The notes under the pieces are model-generated. The model made no database searches. It was given only the letters and a program-made list of their open reading frames with translations, and was not told the origin of the DNA. A stretch of 54,059 nt of DNA, from the NCBI GenBank assembly GCA_964423745.1, contig CAYRGG010000026.1:1-54059 (forward strand), written 5' to 3'. Numbering within the stretch: position 1 is the first letter of the stretch; each line of letters opens with the position of its first letter. The DNA is from CAYRGG01 sp964423745. Lineage in GTDB: Bacteria > Pseudomonadota > Gammaproteobacteria > Competibacterales > Competibacteraceae. Below, piece by piece: positions 34,981 through 44,543 of the stretch. Made by a program: the position numbers and the translations under genes.

Positions 34981-36930
34981 TTAACTTGTAATAATGTGAA
35001 GTGTGGTTTCAAGTGTCAAAGGCAATTGTGATTTTGCTGCACCGCACAGGGTAAATGTAGGCGTTCTTAAATTGAATCCGGGAGAATACCAGCCACCGTT
35101 TGGTTGGCCACGTAACAACTCCCAATTCAACATAGGGTCAAGTGTGAGTTCAATACCAATAGGGCCATGTTTAATCCGGCAACTATGGTTTGCCAATTCG
35201 ACGGTACACTTGGGATGAAAATGAAGTCGCCAATCTAAGTTATGTGTGTTTTTGCCTATAACTTGGTCGCTAACTAACAGCGTATTTTTAATTCGATCCA
35301 AGCGCAATCGCCGCCGATGGGTAACTCTTCCCGGCAAACGTAGATAACCATCATGTTCCGCGCATAGTTCTACATAGTTCTCAGCAATAGACCAGTCCAA
35401 CACATTACAGTTAGCCTTTTTTCCCCAAAGAAATGCCCCTTCAGGAACTGATTGGCTTAATTGATCGATAACAATAGTATTATGAGCCAGAGTGCTCCGG
35501 AAGTAGTCGCGGATATAGCTTTCCGTAAAATAGGTGTACGTCCCCGGATCGACAATGATAGGTATTCCTGAGACCGACAAGGTAAAGCTTAGGGCATCGG
35601 CATGACCATGGGCGGCGGTTCGCAAAAAGCCAAGCGGTCCAGCATCTACCAAACAGAAGATTTCATCCGCTTGGTTACGGCGGTTAGCTAGAACATAAAG
35701 CCCAGCATCTTCTAATGCACTAGATCCCGTTGCAGGACAGAACGAAGGTTCATGCTGTTCACTTTGATACCAGTCTAGAATCTCGGTGAAAGCACTGTTT
35801 TCCGAAGGGTCAGGTACGTTGGCTTCGATGGCAATGCGGGCAAAACTATATATCCAATCTAGCCGAGAAATGTATGGAAAATTACAAATAGCCACGCCGC
35901 CGTCTTCATCGCCATAGCGGGGCAGGTTGGATGCAACATCAGTTACCAAAGGAATTACTTCCGCCATGCGCCGGATGTCATTTTCGCTCTGACGGGAAAA
36001 TGGCTTATCAGCACGTTTTGCTTCTAGTGCCGAGAGAAGAAATAACTCTATACTAAATAGATGATAAGAAAACGCTAGCTCTCGGTTTAAACCACTCGCA
36101 AAGGTTTGTTTTGTAATTTCTTGTTCAAGAATCTGTTGTGAATGATCCGCCCACTGCGCCGATTCGGAAAAATAGGGCCACACGGTCGCCGCAATAAACA
36201 AACCGGCCAGCTCTCCGATGAGATGATTGTTAGCGGAAGATCCGTAAGATGGGTTTTTGTGTATGAGCCACTGATGTCTATAAATAGCGGGCCATAACCT
36301 ACCATGCGGGCCGAACAAGATTTCGTGATTGGGTGAATCTCTTAGCAAACGTTCAATCCACACCCAACTAATTAAACGTAAACCAAGTTCTAATGAACTA
36401 TGCCAGTTAACGCCCTTGAGAAAAGGATTGCTTTCTAACCACGAAGACAGATGTTTTGTGATTTCATCAGCATACTTTACATTTTTAGTCATGGCATAGG
36501 CATATGCTGCTGGTACCAGATACTGATGGCGATTAATCTCCCAAATGTTCTTGATGTTTCCCACATTGTTACGGTTGCGATAGTCGATATCAAACGCAAA
36601 ATTCAGTGGACTTCGTTTTCCGCTTTCAGGATCTAAATGCCAGCCCAATGCATCTATATTAAACACAGTATTTAGAAGGATCAATTTTCCATTTATTAAA
36701 CTATCCGCGTTTTCGACGATGGCCTGACGAGGCTTATTAAGCCGATCGAAAGCAATCTTTGGATTCCATCGGTCTACTTTTCTTAGGGTAGGCAGTGGAC
36801 TTTCCCACTGTTTTTGTTTTTTCCACCAACTCTTCCAGAGTGTAAACCGTACTCTCATGAGCAACTCAAAGGGTGTCATCGCCGTTAGACGATTCCAGTA
36901 CCAAAGAAATTGGGAATATTTTTTTCTCAC
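34981..36930 (-). CDS. Heparinase II/III-family protein
   Basis: A 649-residue protein starting at a GTG at 36930. The N-terminal ~350 residues form the alpha/alpha-toroid of the Hepar_II_III_N type (YWNRLTAMTPFELLMRVRFTLWKSWW, ..., WHLDPESGKRSP..., NRELAFSYHLFSIELFLL). The C-terminal half has the hallmark Hepar_II_III block: AAHGHADALSFTLSVSGIPIIVDPGTYTYF and YFRSTLAHNTIVID with its His and Tyr/Asn residues. No signal peptide is seen, so it may act in the cytoplasm or be exported unconventionally. Such genes occur in many Wzx/Wzy-type exopolysaccharide loci, probably as lyases or modifying enzymes acting on uronic-acid glycans. It sits at the upstream end of the locus. Confidence 0.92.
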   Translation of the reverse strand: MRKKYSQFLWYWNRLTAMTPFELLMRVRFTLWKSWWKKQKQWESPLPTLRKVDRWNPKIAFDRLNKPRQAIVENADSLINGKLILLNTVFNIDALGWHLDPESGKRSPLNFAFDIDYRNRNNVGNIKNIWEINRHQYLVPAAYAYAMTKNVKYADEITKHLSSWLESNPFLKGVNWHSSLELGLRLISWVWIERLLRDSPNHEILFGPHGRLWPAIYRHQWLIHKNPSYGSSANNHLIGELAGLFIAATVWPYFSESAQWADHSQQILEQEITKQTFASGLNRELAFSYHLFSIELFLLSALEAKRADKPFSRQSENDIRRMAEVIPLVTDVASNLPRYGDEDGGVAICNFPYISRLDWIYSFARIAIEANVPDPSENSAFTEILDWYQSEQHEPSFCPATGSSALEDAGLYVLANRRNQADEIFCLVDAGPLGFLRTAAHGHADALSFTLSVSGIPIIVDPGTYTYFTESYIRDYFRSTLAHNTIVIDQLSQSVPEGAFLWGKKANCNVLDWSIAENYVELCAEHDGYLRLPGRVTHRRRLRLDRIKNTLLVSDQVIGKNTHNLDWRLHFHPKCTVELANHSCRIKHGPIGIELTLDPMLNWELLRGQPNGGWYSPGFNLRTPTFTLCGAAKSQLPLTLETTLHIITS

Positions 36931-37333
36931 TTCCGTTTTTGCCTATGGAGACGGGGGATACATCAATGTTGATTATGGATTATCTTATATTGAAGATTTT
37001 GAAATCGAGTCCGCGTAATTCATTTTCTAATTAGAATAATCAACTTTATATAAATCTGCCGCAAGACAGCGCAGGATAAAACTTTTTGAAAGGAGCAAAT
37101 GTGTTTGAAGAAGGAGAGACTCAACACTTGATGCCGCAATCTCAGAGGGTTTATTGTAATAATTAAACAAATAAGAATTTGGGAGTTGCAACTGCAGGTG
37201 GCCATCAGTGCTATGAATTTTGAAGGTACTTTTATTATTCAAATAAAAATCTTTATTAAGCATTTTTACTAACAGGTTTAAAGATGAACATGAAACGTAT
37301 CACATTTTCAACAAAACAAAAACTTCTGTTTTT
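36931..37333. other. 403-bp gap; one weak 78-codon minus-strand ORF
   Basis: The minus-strand frame 37027-37263 (78 codons, ATG start, no clear ribosome-binding site) reads LNKDFYLNNKSTFKIHSTDG and is faintly like small PqqD-type proteins of capsule loci, but the resemblance is too weak to name. Nothing else coding is visible. Confidence 0.3.
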
Positions 37334-40300
37334 TTAGAGTGATTCTCGACGGCGCAAATCCAAAGTATGTGGAAAATCTAGGTTTTTTTCTTCGGGTGGC
37401 GCCGTCATGGGTCCAGGGGTATGGCCATAATCCCAGAAGCGGGCAATTCGTCGGCTTTCGGCTTCATAGGCATTGACTGGAAAGGTGTCCGGGTTACGAC
37501 CCCCCGGATGTTCCACATGGTAAGTACAACCGCCTATGGAGTGGTTATTCCAGGTATCCACCATGTCGAACACTAAAGGCGCGTGTACAGGAATAGTGGG
37601 GTGCAAGGCAGAAGGGGGCTGCCAAGCCCGATAGCGGACCCCGGCTACATATTCACCGGGCACACCTGTGGATGACAAGAGTACCCGACGGCCATTACAG
37701 GTCACCACATGACGTTCGCCGATCATGTCGCGCACCGTCACCTGAAGACGTTCCACCGAAGAATCCACATACCGGGCGGTGCCTCCCAGCATGGACTCTT
37801 CCCCCAGCACATACCAAGGCTCAATGGCTTGACGCAATTCCAGCTCCAGTCCCTGATAATGCACGGTTCCATAACGGGGAAAACGGAACTCCAAAAAGGG
37901 GGCAAACCAGGCCAGTTCAAAGGCAAAACCCCAGTGGTTAAGGTCTTCCAAAACCGTTTTAAAGTCTTGCCAAATGTAATAAGGCAGCATAAAGCGATCG
38001 TGGAGGGCGGTTCCCCAACGCACCAGACGATGCTCATAGGGTTGTTCCCAAAAGCGCACCACTAAAGCCCTTAGCAACAGCATCTGCATGAGACTCATGC
38101 GGGCATGGGGGGGCATCTCGAAGGCGCGCATTTCCACGAGACCTAACCGCCCGGACGCGGAATCCGGGGAGTAAAGCTTGTCAATACAGAATTCAGCACG
38201 GTGGGTATTGCCGGTCAGGTCTACTAACAGATGGCGCAACAGTCGATCCACCAGCCAGGGTTGTGGCACTTCCCCCTCAGGCATTTGTTGAAAGGCGATT
38301 TCCAGTTCATAAAGGCTTTCATGCCGGGCCTCATCTACCCGTGGCGCCTGACAGGTGGGGCCGATAAACAGCCCTGAAAAGAGATACGATAGGCTGGGGT
38401 GATGTTGCCAGTAAATCAACATGCTACGCAGTAAATCCGGTCGGCGCAGAAAGGGGCTGTCCGCCGGTGTAGCGCCACCCAACGTCACATGATTGCCGCC
38501 ACCGGTGCCCGTGTGGCGACCATCTAACATAAATTTCTCGGTGGCAAGTCGCGACTGGCGGGCCTCTTCGTAGAGGATTTGGGTGTTTTGTGCAAGCTCC
38601 GCCCAGTTTTCAGCCGGATGAATATTTACTTCGATGACGCCTGGGTCTGGACTGATGGAAAACCGGTTTAAACGCCAATCCGAGGGTGGGGTATAGCCTT
38701 CAATGCGCACCGGCATAGCCAGTTCCGCGGCAGTGTGTTCAATACTGGCCAGCAGATCCAGATAGCGTTCCAGAGTATCCAAGGGTGGCATAAAAATATG
38801 CAGCAACCCGTCTCTGGCCTCGACGCAAAGGGCTGTATGGATGACCTCCGAGCTATCGGTTGTGGGTTGCGCTTGAAAATCCCCAGGGTGGACGTCGGTT
38901 TTAAGCCATCGGCTATAGCGCTGCATGACTTCACCGTGGCTATCCCCCAACTGTTGCCTGAATTCAAACAAAGACTGTTCCTGGGGTGTTTCCCGTTGAT
39001 TTTCTTCAACCCAGGGCAAGGCAGCTAAGGGCAACCGATAGCCCATGGGCGAATCGCCGGGAATAAGAAACAGATGATCCCGGCGTAATACCCACGGCCC
39101 GCTTAACCAATGGCCGCCGGTTTTGGCGGTTTGCCAGCGCAGGGGCAGAGCGTAACCCACCACCTGGCCAAGATCCTGTTCCAGCAGTCGGGCGAGACGG
39201 CGGCGCTCTTCATCGTCTTCTAGATCGTGGTGCCGAGGGTCCACATTGGCCGGTAGCGTTTGTTCTTTCCAGAGATAATAGTAGCCATCCTCGTAGCCAG
39301 GAATAGCTCGTTCCGGGCGCACGCCGAGACGTTGCGTGAGGGCTGTCACAAACTTCTTAGCCTCATTGGGCCCATAGCCATAGTCTTTTTCATCATCCGC
39401 CATGAGTTGGGGATTTTGCCATAGGGGAACGCCATCCCTGCGCCAGTAACAGGCAAACGCCCAGCGGGGTAGAGATTCTCCTGGATACCATTTGCCCTGA
39501 CCATAATGGAGAAAACTGTTAGGAGCAAATTGGCGTTGCAAACGCTTGAGCAACTGTCCGGCTAGTTTACGTTTGGTGGAGCCCAGTGCGGCTACGGTCC
39601 ACTCAGCGCCTTCCATATCATCGATGGAGACGAAGGTGGGTTCACCGCCCAAGGTTAACCGCACATCGTCAGCTTTAAGCTGCTGATCCACCTGATGACC
39701 CAGTGCTTGGATACGTTGCCACTGGTCATCGGTGTAGGGTTTTGTCACTCGGGGATCTTCGTGAATGCGCGTTACTTGCATGGCGAAGTGAAAATCCACT
39801 TCACAGCGGTCGGTATGCCCCGTCACCGGGGCGGCGCTACCGGGGTTAGGGGTACACGCCAAGGGAATATGGCTTTCCCCGGCAAATAAGCCGGAGGTGG
39901 GATCGAGGCCGATCCAACCGGCGCCGGGTATAAACACTTCTGCCCAGGCATGTAGATCGGTAAAATCTCGATCCGTGCCGGATGGACCATCCAGGGATTT
40001 AACATCCGGTTTAAGCTGAACCAAATACCCCGAGACAAACCGTGCCGCCAAACCCAAGTGGCGTAAGATCTGCACCAAAAGCCAAGCGGAATCCCGGCAT
40101 GAACCACTACCCTTCGTTAAGGTCTCCTCACAGCTTTGCACCCCTGGTTCCATGCGGATAATGTAATTGATATCTTGTTCCAAGCGGTGATTGAGGGCCA
40201 CTAAAAAATCCACGTTGCGCTGCCGTTTGCGGTCTACACTCGTTAACCACTGTAACAACAAAGGCCCTTGTTCTTTGATTTCTAGATAGGGGGTAAGCTC

Positions 40301-40636
40301 TTCACGCAGTTCAGGTTTATAGTGAAAACCATAATATTCCGCATAATCCTCCACAAAAAAATCGAACGGGTTAATGACCGTCATTTCCGCCACCAAATCC
40401 ACTTCCACCACCAGTTCCCGAACCTTCTCTGGAAACACCACCCGCGCATGAAAATTGCCAAACGGATCTTGGAGCCAGTTGATGAAGTGTTTAGCAGGCT
40501 GTATTTTTAGGGAATAGGCATGGATAGGTGTGCGCGTATGAGCTGCAGGACGCAGCCGGATGACGTGGGGTGAAACGCCGACCAGTCGGTCGAAGTGATA
40601 AGAAGTTTTATGATTTAAGGCAACGCGTATGGTCAT
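37334..40636 (-). CDS. Transglutaminase-like/DUF2126 fusion protein
   Basis: A 1100-residue cytoplasmic protein. Residues 1-85 are the bacterial transglutaminase-like N-terminal domain (MTIRVALNHKTSYHFDRLV, SPHVIRLRP). Residues ~130-270 form a transglutaminase core with an intact triad: Cys180 (GSGSCRDSAW), His229 (DLHAWAEVF) and Asp245 (IGLDPTSG). The remaining ~800 residues are DUF2126, with LGGEPTFVSIDDMEG, GQGKWYPGESLPRWA and GRHTGTGGGNHVTLGG, a region that resembles glutamine-synthetase/COOH-NH2-ligase-type folds. It is divergent from an ATP-grasp/alpha-E pair. This trio is a recognised bacterial gene association proposed to make or modify a peptide, but the product is unknown. All key residues appear present. 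Confidence 0.93.
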   Translation of the reverse strand: MTIRVALNHKTSYHFDRLVGVSPHVIRLRPAAHTRTPIHAYSLKIQPAKHFINWLQDPFGNFHARVVFPEKVRELVVEVDLVAEMTVINPFDFFVEDYAEYYGFHYKPELREELTPYLEIKEQGPLLLQWLTSVDRKRQRNVDFLVALNHRLEQDINYIIRMEPGVQSCEETLTKGSGSCRDSAWLLVQILRHLGLAARFVSGYLVQLKPDVKSLDGPSGTDRDFTDLHAWAEVFIPGAGWIGLDPTSGLFAGESHIPLACTPNPGSAAPVTGHTDRCEVDFHFAMQVTRIHEDPRVTKPYTDDQWQRIQALGHQVDQQLKADDVRLTLGGEPTFVSIDDMEGAEWTVAALGSTKRKLAGQLLKRLQRQFAPNSFLHYGQGKWYPGESLPRWAFACYWRRDGVPLWQNPQLMADDEKDYGYGPNEAKKFVTALTQRLGVRPERAIPGYEDGYYYLWKEQTLPANVDPRHHDLEDDEERRRLARLLEQDLGQVVGYALPLRWQTAKTGGHWLSGPWVLRRDHLFLIPGDSPMGYRLPLAALPWVEENQRETPQEQSLFEFRQQLGDSHGEVMQRYSRWLKTDVHPGDFQAQPTTDSSEVIHTALCVEARDGLLHIFMPPLDTLERYLDLLASIEHTAAELAMPVRIEGYTPPSDWRLNRFSISPDPGVIEVNIHPAENWAELAQNTQILYEEARQSRLATEKFMLDGRHTGTGGGNHVTLGGATPADSPFLRRPDLLRSMLIYWQHHPSLSYLFSGLFIGPTCQAPRVDEARHESLYELEIAFQQMPEGEVPQPWLVDRLLRHLLVDLTGNTHRAEFCIDKLYSPDSASGRLGLVEMRAFEMPPHARMSLMQMLLLRALVVRFWEQPYEHRLVRWGTALHDRFMLPYYIWQDFKTVLEDLNHWGFAFELAWFAPFLEFRFPRYGTVHYQGLELELRQAIEPWYVLGEESMLGGTARYVDSSVERLQVTVRDMIGERHVVTCNGRRVLLSSTGVPGEYVAGVRYRAWQPPSALHPTIPVHAPLVFDMVDTWNNHSIGGCTYHVEHPGGRNPDTFPVNAYEAESRRIARFWDYGHTPGPMTAPPEEKNLDFPHTLDLRRRESL

Positions 40637-40964
40637 GAGCTAACCTTTTTAAGAGTTTTCGCGAGCACTAATCGGGCAAACATATAATGCAACAACCATT
40701 CCCAGGGAAAGCATGCTTACGACTTATATAAATGGTGTTCCTGCCATAAAACGGAGCACTAAGACGGTTTTATTGCACCTTATGGGTGCAGGTGAGCAGG
40801 TGAAGCATTATTTTGCGTCCCAGTATGACCGATCATACCAGCAAAGCGCCTTACATAGCTCCCACGACGCTTTACTGGTATACCCCTTGCAAAGTTAGGT
40901 TATAGTTTTATGACAATGACCAAAACCACTACTCACCGTTTCTCGGCGCCCTAAAGGGAAACCC
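40637..40964. promoter_or_regulatory. 328-bp divergent promoter region
   Basis: It lies between the transglutaminase-like gene (minus) and the ATP-grasp gene (plus). A 61-codon frame at 40713-40898 has no ribosome-binding site and is not supported. The two transcripts must start here. Confidence 0.5.
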
Positions 40965-42485
40965 ATGACAATCGATTGGCAGCATTATTCCACGGCGCAA
41001 TTCTATGATGAGCTGATCAGCACACCGGGCGCACCGCGACCGGTAGCCCGTGTGTTATGCGATTATCTAGCCTCCTTGAGCGATGAAGAATTGCAAGCCC
41101 GTAAAACAGCTGCCGAATTAGCTATCCAGGTTATGGGCATTACGTTCACGGTTTATACCGAAGGGGGCAGCATCGATCGGGCCTGGCCCTTTGATATTTT
41201 GCCTCGCATTATCCCAAAGCAAGAATGGAATCGCACGGAAGCGGGATTAAAGCAGCGGGTCGAAGCCTTAAACTTGTTCATCGATGATATCTATCGTGAC
41301 CAACGTATCATCCACGATGGGGTGTTTCCCGCGGAATTGTTGGCCCAATCCGTCAATTTCCGTCCGCAATGTATTGGCGTTAAAGTGCCCCACGGTGTTT
41401 GGGCTCATGTCTGTGGGAGCGATTTAGTGCGCGACAAAGATGGGACCCTATACGTATTGGAGGATAACCTGCGGGTGCCTTCCGGCGTTTCGTATATGTT
41501 GGAAAACCGGGTGGTGACTAAGCGGGTTTTTCCAGAGCTGTTCCAAAACCAGCGTATTCAGCCGGTGGACGACTACCCCTCGCAACTTTACGATATGCTG
41601 GCGTCCCTCTCACCCAGGCCAGGCAATGATCCGCAGATCGTAGTATTGACGCCAGGGATCTATAATTCCGCGTATTTTGAACACGCCTATTTGGCCCAGC
41701 AAATGGGTGTACAGCTGGTGGAAGGTTCAGATCTCGAAGTGGGTGATGATGATGTGGTTTATATGCGCACCATTCAGGGACGGGAACGGGTAGACGTTAT
41801 TTATCGCCGTGTCGATGATCTTTTTCTGGATCCAGAAGTCTTCCGCCCTGATTCAGCTTTAGGTGTGCCCGGTCTCATGCGTGCTTGGCGCAACAGCAAA
41901 GTGGCACTCGCCAATGCGCCAGGGGCAGGTGTCGCCGATGACAAAGTGGTTTATGCCTATGTGCCAGCCATCATTAAATACTATTTAGATCAAGAGCCTA
42001 TTATTCCGAATGTGCCTAGCTATCTGTGCATGAACGAAAAAGATCGGGGTTATGTGCTTAATAATTTAGACACACTGGTGGTAAAACCTGCCAACGAGTC
42101 TGGCGGCTACGGAATGCTCGTGGGCATACACGCTAAACAAGAAGAACGGGATAAATTTGTCGATTTGATCCAACAAAACCCGCGCAACTACATGGCGCAG
42201 CCTACCTTAAGTTTGTCCACGGTGCCAACCCTGTTTGGCCATAGCAGTGTTATAGATACTAAATACGCTGCCTTACGCCGGTTCCACGGAGATGAAACGC
42301 ACACAATGTATCATGTAGAGCCTCGCCATGTGGATCTACGTCCCTTTATTCTATCGGGCAGCGATATCTATGTCACCACCGGTGGGTTGACCCGGGTGGC
42401 CCTGAACCGAGGCTCCTTAGTGGTGAACTCTTCCCAGGGAGGTGGTAGTAAAGATACTTGGATCGTGGATGGGGAGGGGTTTTAA
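40965..42485 (+). CDS. Circularly permuted ATP-grasp protein (DUF404/DUF407)
   Basis: A 506-residue circularly permuted ATP-grasp enzyme. Seen: GITFTVYTEGGSIDRAWPFDILPRIIP, the DIYRDQRIIHDGVFP segment, the HGVWAHVCGSDLVRDKDGTLYVLEDNLRVPSGVSYMLENR block (DUF407) and the nucleotide-site region NLDTLVVKPANESGGYGMLVG. The family forms C-N or amide bonds with ATP; substrate unknown. Start: ATG behind AAAGGGAAA. It is two bases upstream of the alpha-E gene and divergent from the transglutaminase-like gene, the standard arrangement for this conserved set. Confidence 0.95.
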   Translation: MTIDWQHYSTAQFYDELISTPGAPRPVARVLCDYLASLSDEELQARKTAAELAIQVMGITFTVYTEGGSIDRAWPFDILPRIIPKQEWNRTEAGLKQRVEALNLFIDDIYRDQRIIHDGVFPAELLAQSVNFRPQCIGVKVPHGVWAHVCGSDLVRDKDGTLYVLEDNLRVPSGVSYMLENRVVTKRVFPELFQNQRIQPVDDYPSQLYDMLASLSPRPGNDPQIVVLTPGIYNSAYFEHAYLAQQMGVQLVEGSDLEVGDDDVVYMRTIQGRERVDVIYRRVDDLFLDPEVFRPDSALGVPGLMRAWRNSKVALANAPGAGVADDKVVYAYVPAIIKYYLDQEPIIPNVPSYLCMNEKDRGYVLNNLDTLVVKPANESGGYGMLVGIHAKQEERDKFVDLIQQNPRNYMAQPTLSLSTVPTLFGHSSVIDTKYAALRRFHGDETHTMYHVEPRHVDLRPFILSGSDIYVTTGGLTRVALNRGSLVVNSSQGGGSKDTWIVDGEGF

Positions 42486-42487
42486 TC

Positions 42488-43450
42488 ATGCTTTCTCGCG
42501 TGGCTCAAAATATCTACTGGATGTCCCGTTATATTGAACGTACTGAGGGGACAGCCCGGATTATTAGCGTCAATGCTATTCTGCTACTGGATTTACCACC
42601 GGACACCTCCTTTGGCTGGGAGCCGTTGATTTTTATCACCGGCGGCGAACAGCAATTTTTTGAATCATATAACGCCGCCGATGAACCTAACGTCATCCGG
42701 TTTTTGGTTAGTGATGAAAAAAACCACAGTTCGATTATTGCGTGTTTATCGTCGGCTCGGGAGAATCTGCGCACAACCCGGGATGTAGTACCCAGGGAAG
42801 CTTGGGAGCAGGTCAATGACCTTTTTCTGTATGTGCGGGATCATTTGCAGATGGGTATGTCACGGCGCGGTCGCTATGAATTTCTCAAGCGCATCATTCA
42901 AGGGGTTCAGCAGGTCACCGGTTTACTGGCGGGCACCATGAGTCACACCTATGCCTATGACTTCGTGCGGATTGGACGTAATCTGGAACGCGCCGATATG
43001 ACCAGCCGGATTCTCGATGTACGCTCGGGCAATATATTACCCGGTCAGAGTGCCCTGCAAGTCCAAGGCGGACAAACCCAGGAGCAAACGGAATTAAATC
43101 CTTTTGAGAATATTCAATGGATGAGCGTGCTTAAATCTTTAGGCGCCTATCAAATGTATCGTCAGCAGGTGCGGGTTAGAGTTAGGGGACCCGATGTTAT
43201 CAAGTTTTTATTGCAAGACCCGTGGTTTCCCCGCACGGTTTGTCACTGTTTGAGTGAGTTGGAAAAAAGCTTGCGCAAGCTGCCAAAAAGCCTACCTTTA
43301 TTAGAACCTATCACTGACCTTAAAAGACAGGTTAGCAGTACTCATGTGGCAGACCTGGACAAACGTGCGCTGCATGTATTTGTCGATGAGGTACAACGAG
43401 GACTGGGCAACATCCACCAGCAGATGGCCACGACCTATTTTGGGCGCTAG
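42488..43450 (+). CDS. Alpha-E domain protein (DUF403)
   Basis: The frame is open upstream, but the ATG at 42488 behind GGGGAGGGG is the start (320 residues). The N-terminus MLSRVAQNIYWMSRYIERTEGTARI is diagnostic of the alpha-E family (COG2307), an all-helical protein almost always encoded next to an ATP-grasp of the type upstream. FLKRIIQGVQQVTGLLAGTMSHTYAYDFVRIGRNLERADMTSRILDVR is a second conserved block, cited for its GRNLERADMTSRI core. It may bind or position the acceptor for the ATP-grasp partner. Function unproved. Confidence 0.95.
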   Translation: MLSRVAQNIYWMSRYIERTEGTARIISVNAILLLDLPPDTSFGWEPLIFITGGEQQFFESYNAADEPNVIRFLVSDEKNHSSIIACLSSARENLRTTRDVVPREAWEQVNDLFLYVRDHLQMGMSRRGRYEFLKRIIQGVQQVTGLLAGTMSHTYAYDFVRIGRNLERADMTSRILDVRSGNILPGQSALQVQGGQTQEQTELNPFENIQWMSVLKSLGAYQMYRQQVRVRVRGPDVIKFLLQDPWFPRTVCHCLSELEKSLRKLPKSLPLLEPITDLKRQVSSTHVADLDKRALHVFVDEVQRGLGNIHQQMATTYFGR

Positions 43451-43486
43451 AGGCTATTCCCAGACAGCCAAACCTGCCACGCGATG

Positions 43487-44494
43487 TCACCGACCATGAT
43501 AAGTTACAACCCGTTCTACCTCATGGCGGGCGCCCAGAATAACAGGGATGCGCTGATGCAGTGCGGTGGGTTTTATATCGAGAATACGTTCATAGCCGGT
43601 TGATGCAGCGCCCCCGGCTTGTTCGATCAGAAAAGCCATGGGATTGGCCTCATACAACAGTCGCAACCGACCAGGCTTAAGGGGTTTTTTAGTATCCCGT
43701 GGGTACATAAAAATACCTCCCCGATTTAAAATCCGATGTACTTCGGCAACCAAGGACGCAATCCAGCGCATATTAAAATATTTGCCACGGGGTCCCGCTG
43801 CCCCCGCGACACACTCTTGCACGTAACGTTGTACCGGCGTTTCCCAAAATTGCTCGTTAGACATATTGATGGCAAACTCCTGAGTGTCAGGCGCTATACA
43901 CATATCGAAGTGGGTGAGAATAAATTCGCCCACGCTGCGGTTTAAAGTAAAGCCATGCACCCCATGGCCGCTGGAAAACACTAATATGGTAGAAGGTCCG
44001 TAGATGGCGTAACCAGCGCACACCTGTTGCCCCCCAGGTTGCAGAAATTCTTCCAACGTTGGCTCAGTGACCTGGTCTGGGCAGCGTAACACCGAGAAAA
44101 TGGTGCCTATGGCCACATTGACATCGATATTGGAAGAGCCATCCAAGGGGTCAAAAACCAACAGATATTTGCCTTTGGGATAACACTTCGGAATAGAATA
44201 AACCGTTTCCAGCTCCTCGGATGCGAGGGCTTTAAGAAGCCCCGTCCATTCTAAGGCATCAAGAAAAATGTCATTGGCAATTACATCGAGCTTCTGTTGT
44301 ACTTCTCCTTGAACATTTTTTCGATCCACTGAACCTAGAACACCGACTAAATTCCCTCGATTAGCGAGATGGGAAATTTCTTTAATCGCCGTGACGACAT
44401 CGTTAACGAGAAAAGTGAAATCGCCCGTCGCACTGGGGTTGTGACGCTGTTCTTCAATAAGAAAACGAGTAAAGGTAACGCCGGTTTGCATCAC
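43487..44494 (-). CDS. fbp: Class I fructose-1,6-bisphosphatase
   Basis: A 335-residue class I FBPase that removes the 1-phosphate from fructose-1,6-bisphosphate in gluconeogenesis and the Calvin cycle. Metal and substrate motifs are intact: ASEELE (metal-binding Glu pair), VFDPLDGSSNIDVN, and the C-terminal LYEANPMAFLIEQAGGAAS. Ends next to the converging alpha-E gene. The two N-terminal methionines leave a one-residue choice of start. Encoded 49 bp downstream of phosphoribulokinase on the same strand, so it is probably cotranscribed with it, which argues for a Calvin-cycle role. Confidence 0.95.
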   Translation of the reverse strand: MMQTGVTFTRFLIEEQRHNPSATGDFTFLVNDVVTAIKEISHLANRGNLVGVLGSVDRKNVQGEVQQKLDVIANDIFLDALEWTGLLKALASEELETVYSIPKCYPKGKYLLVFDPLDGSSNIDVNVAIGTIFSVLRCPDQVTEPTLEEFLQPGGQQVCAGYAIYGPSTILVFSSGHGVHGFTLNRSVGEFILTHFDMCIAPDTQEFAINMSNEQFWETPVQRYVQECVAGAAGPRGKYFNMRWIASLVAEVHRILNRGGIFMYPRDTKKPLKPGRLRLLYEANPMAFLIEQAGGAASTGYERILDIKPTALHQRIPVILGARHEVERVVTYHGR

Positions 44495-44543
44495 GCTGGT
44501 CCGTTCGTTGTGGTGCTATTTTCAACAGATCCTTTAGTCTCCG

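Noticed and set aside
36931..37333. 78-codon frame resembling a PqqD-type protein
   Set aside because: Similarity is limited to a few residues and the ribosome-binding site is poor; kept only as a note on the gap.
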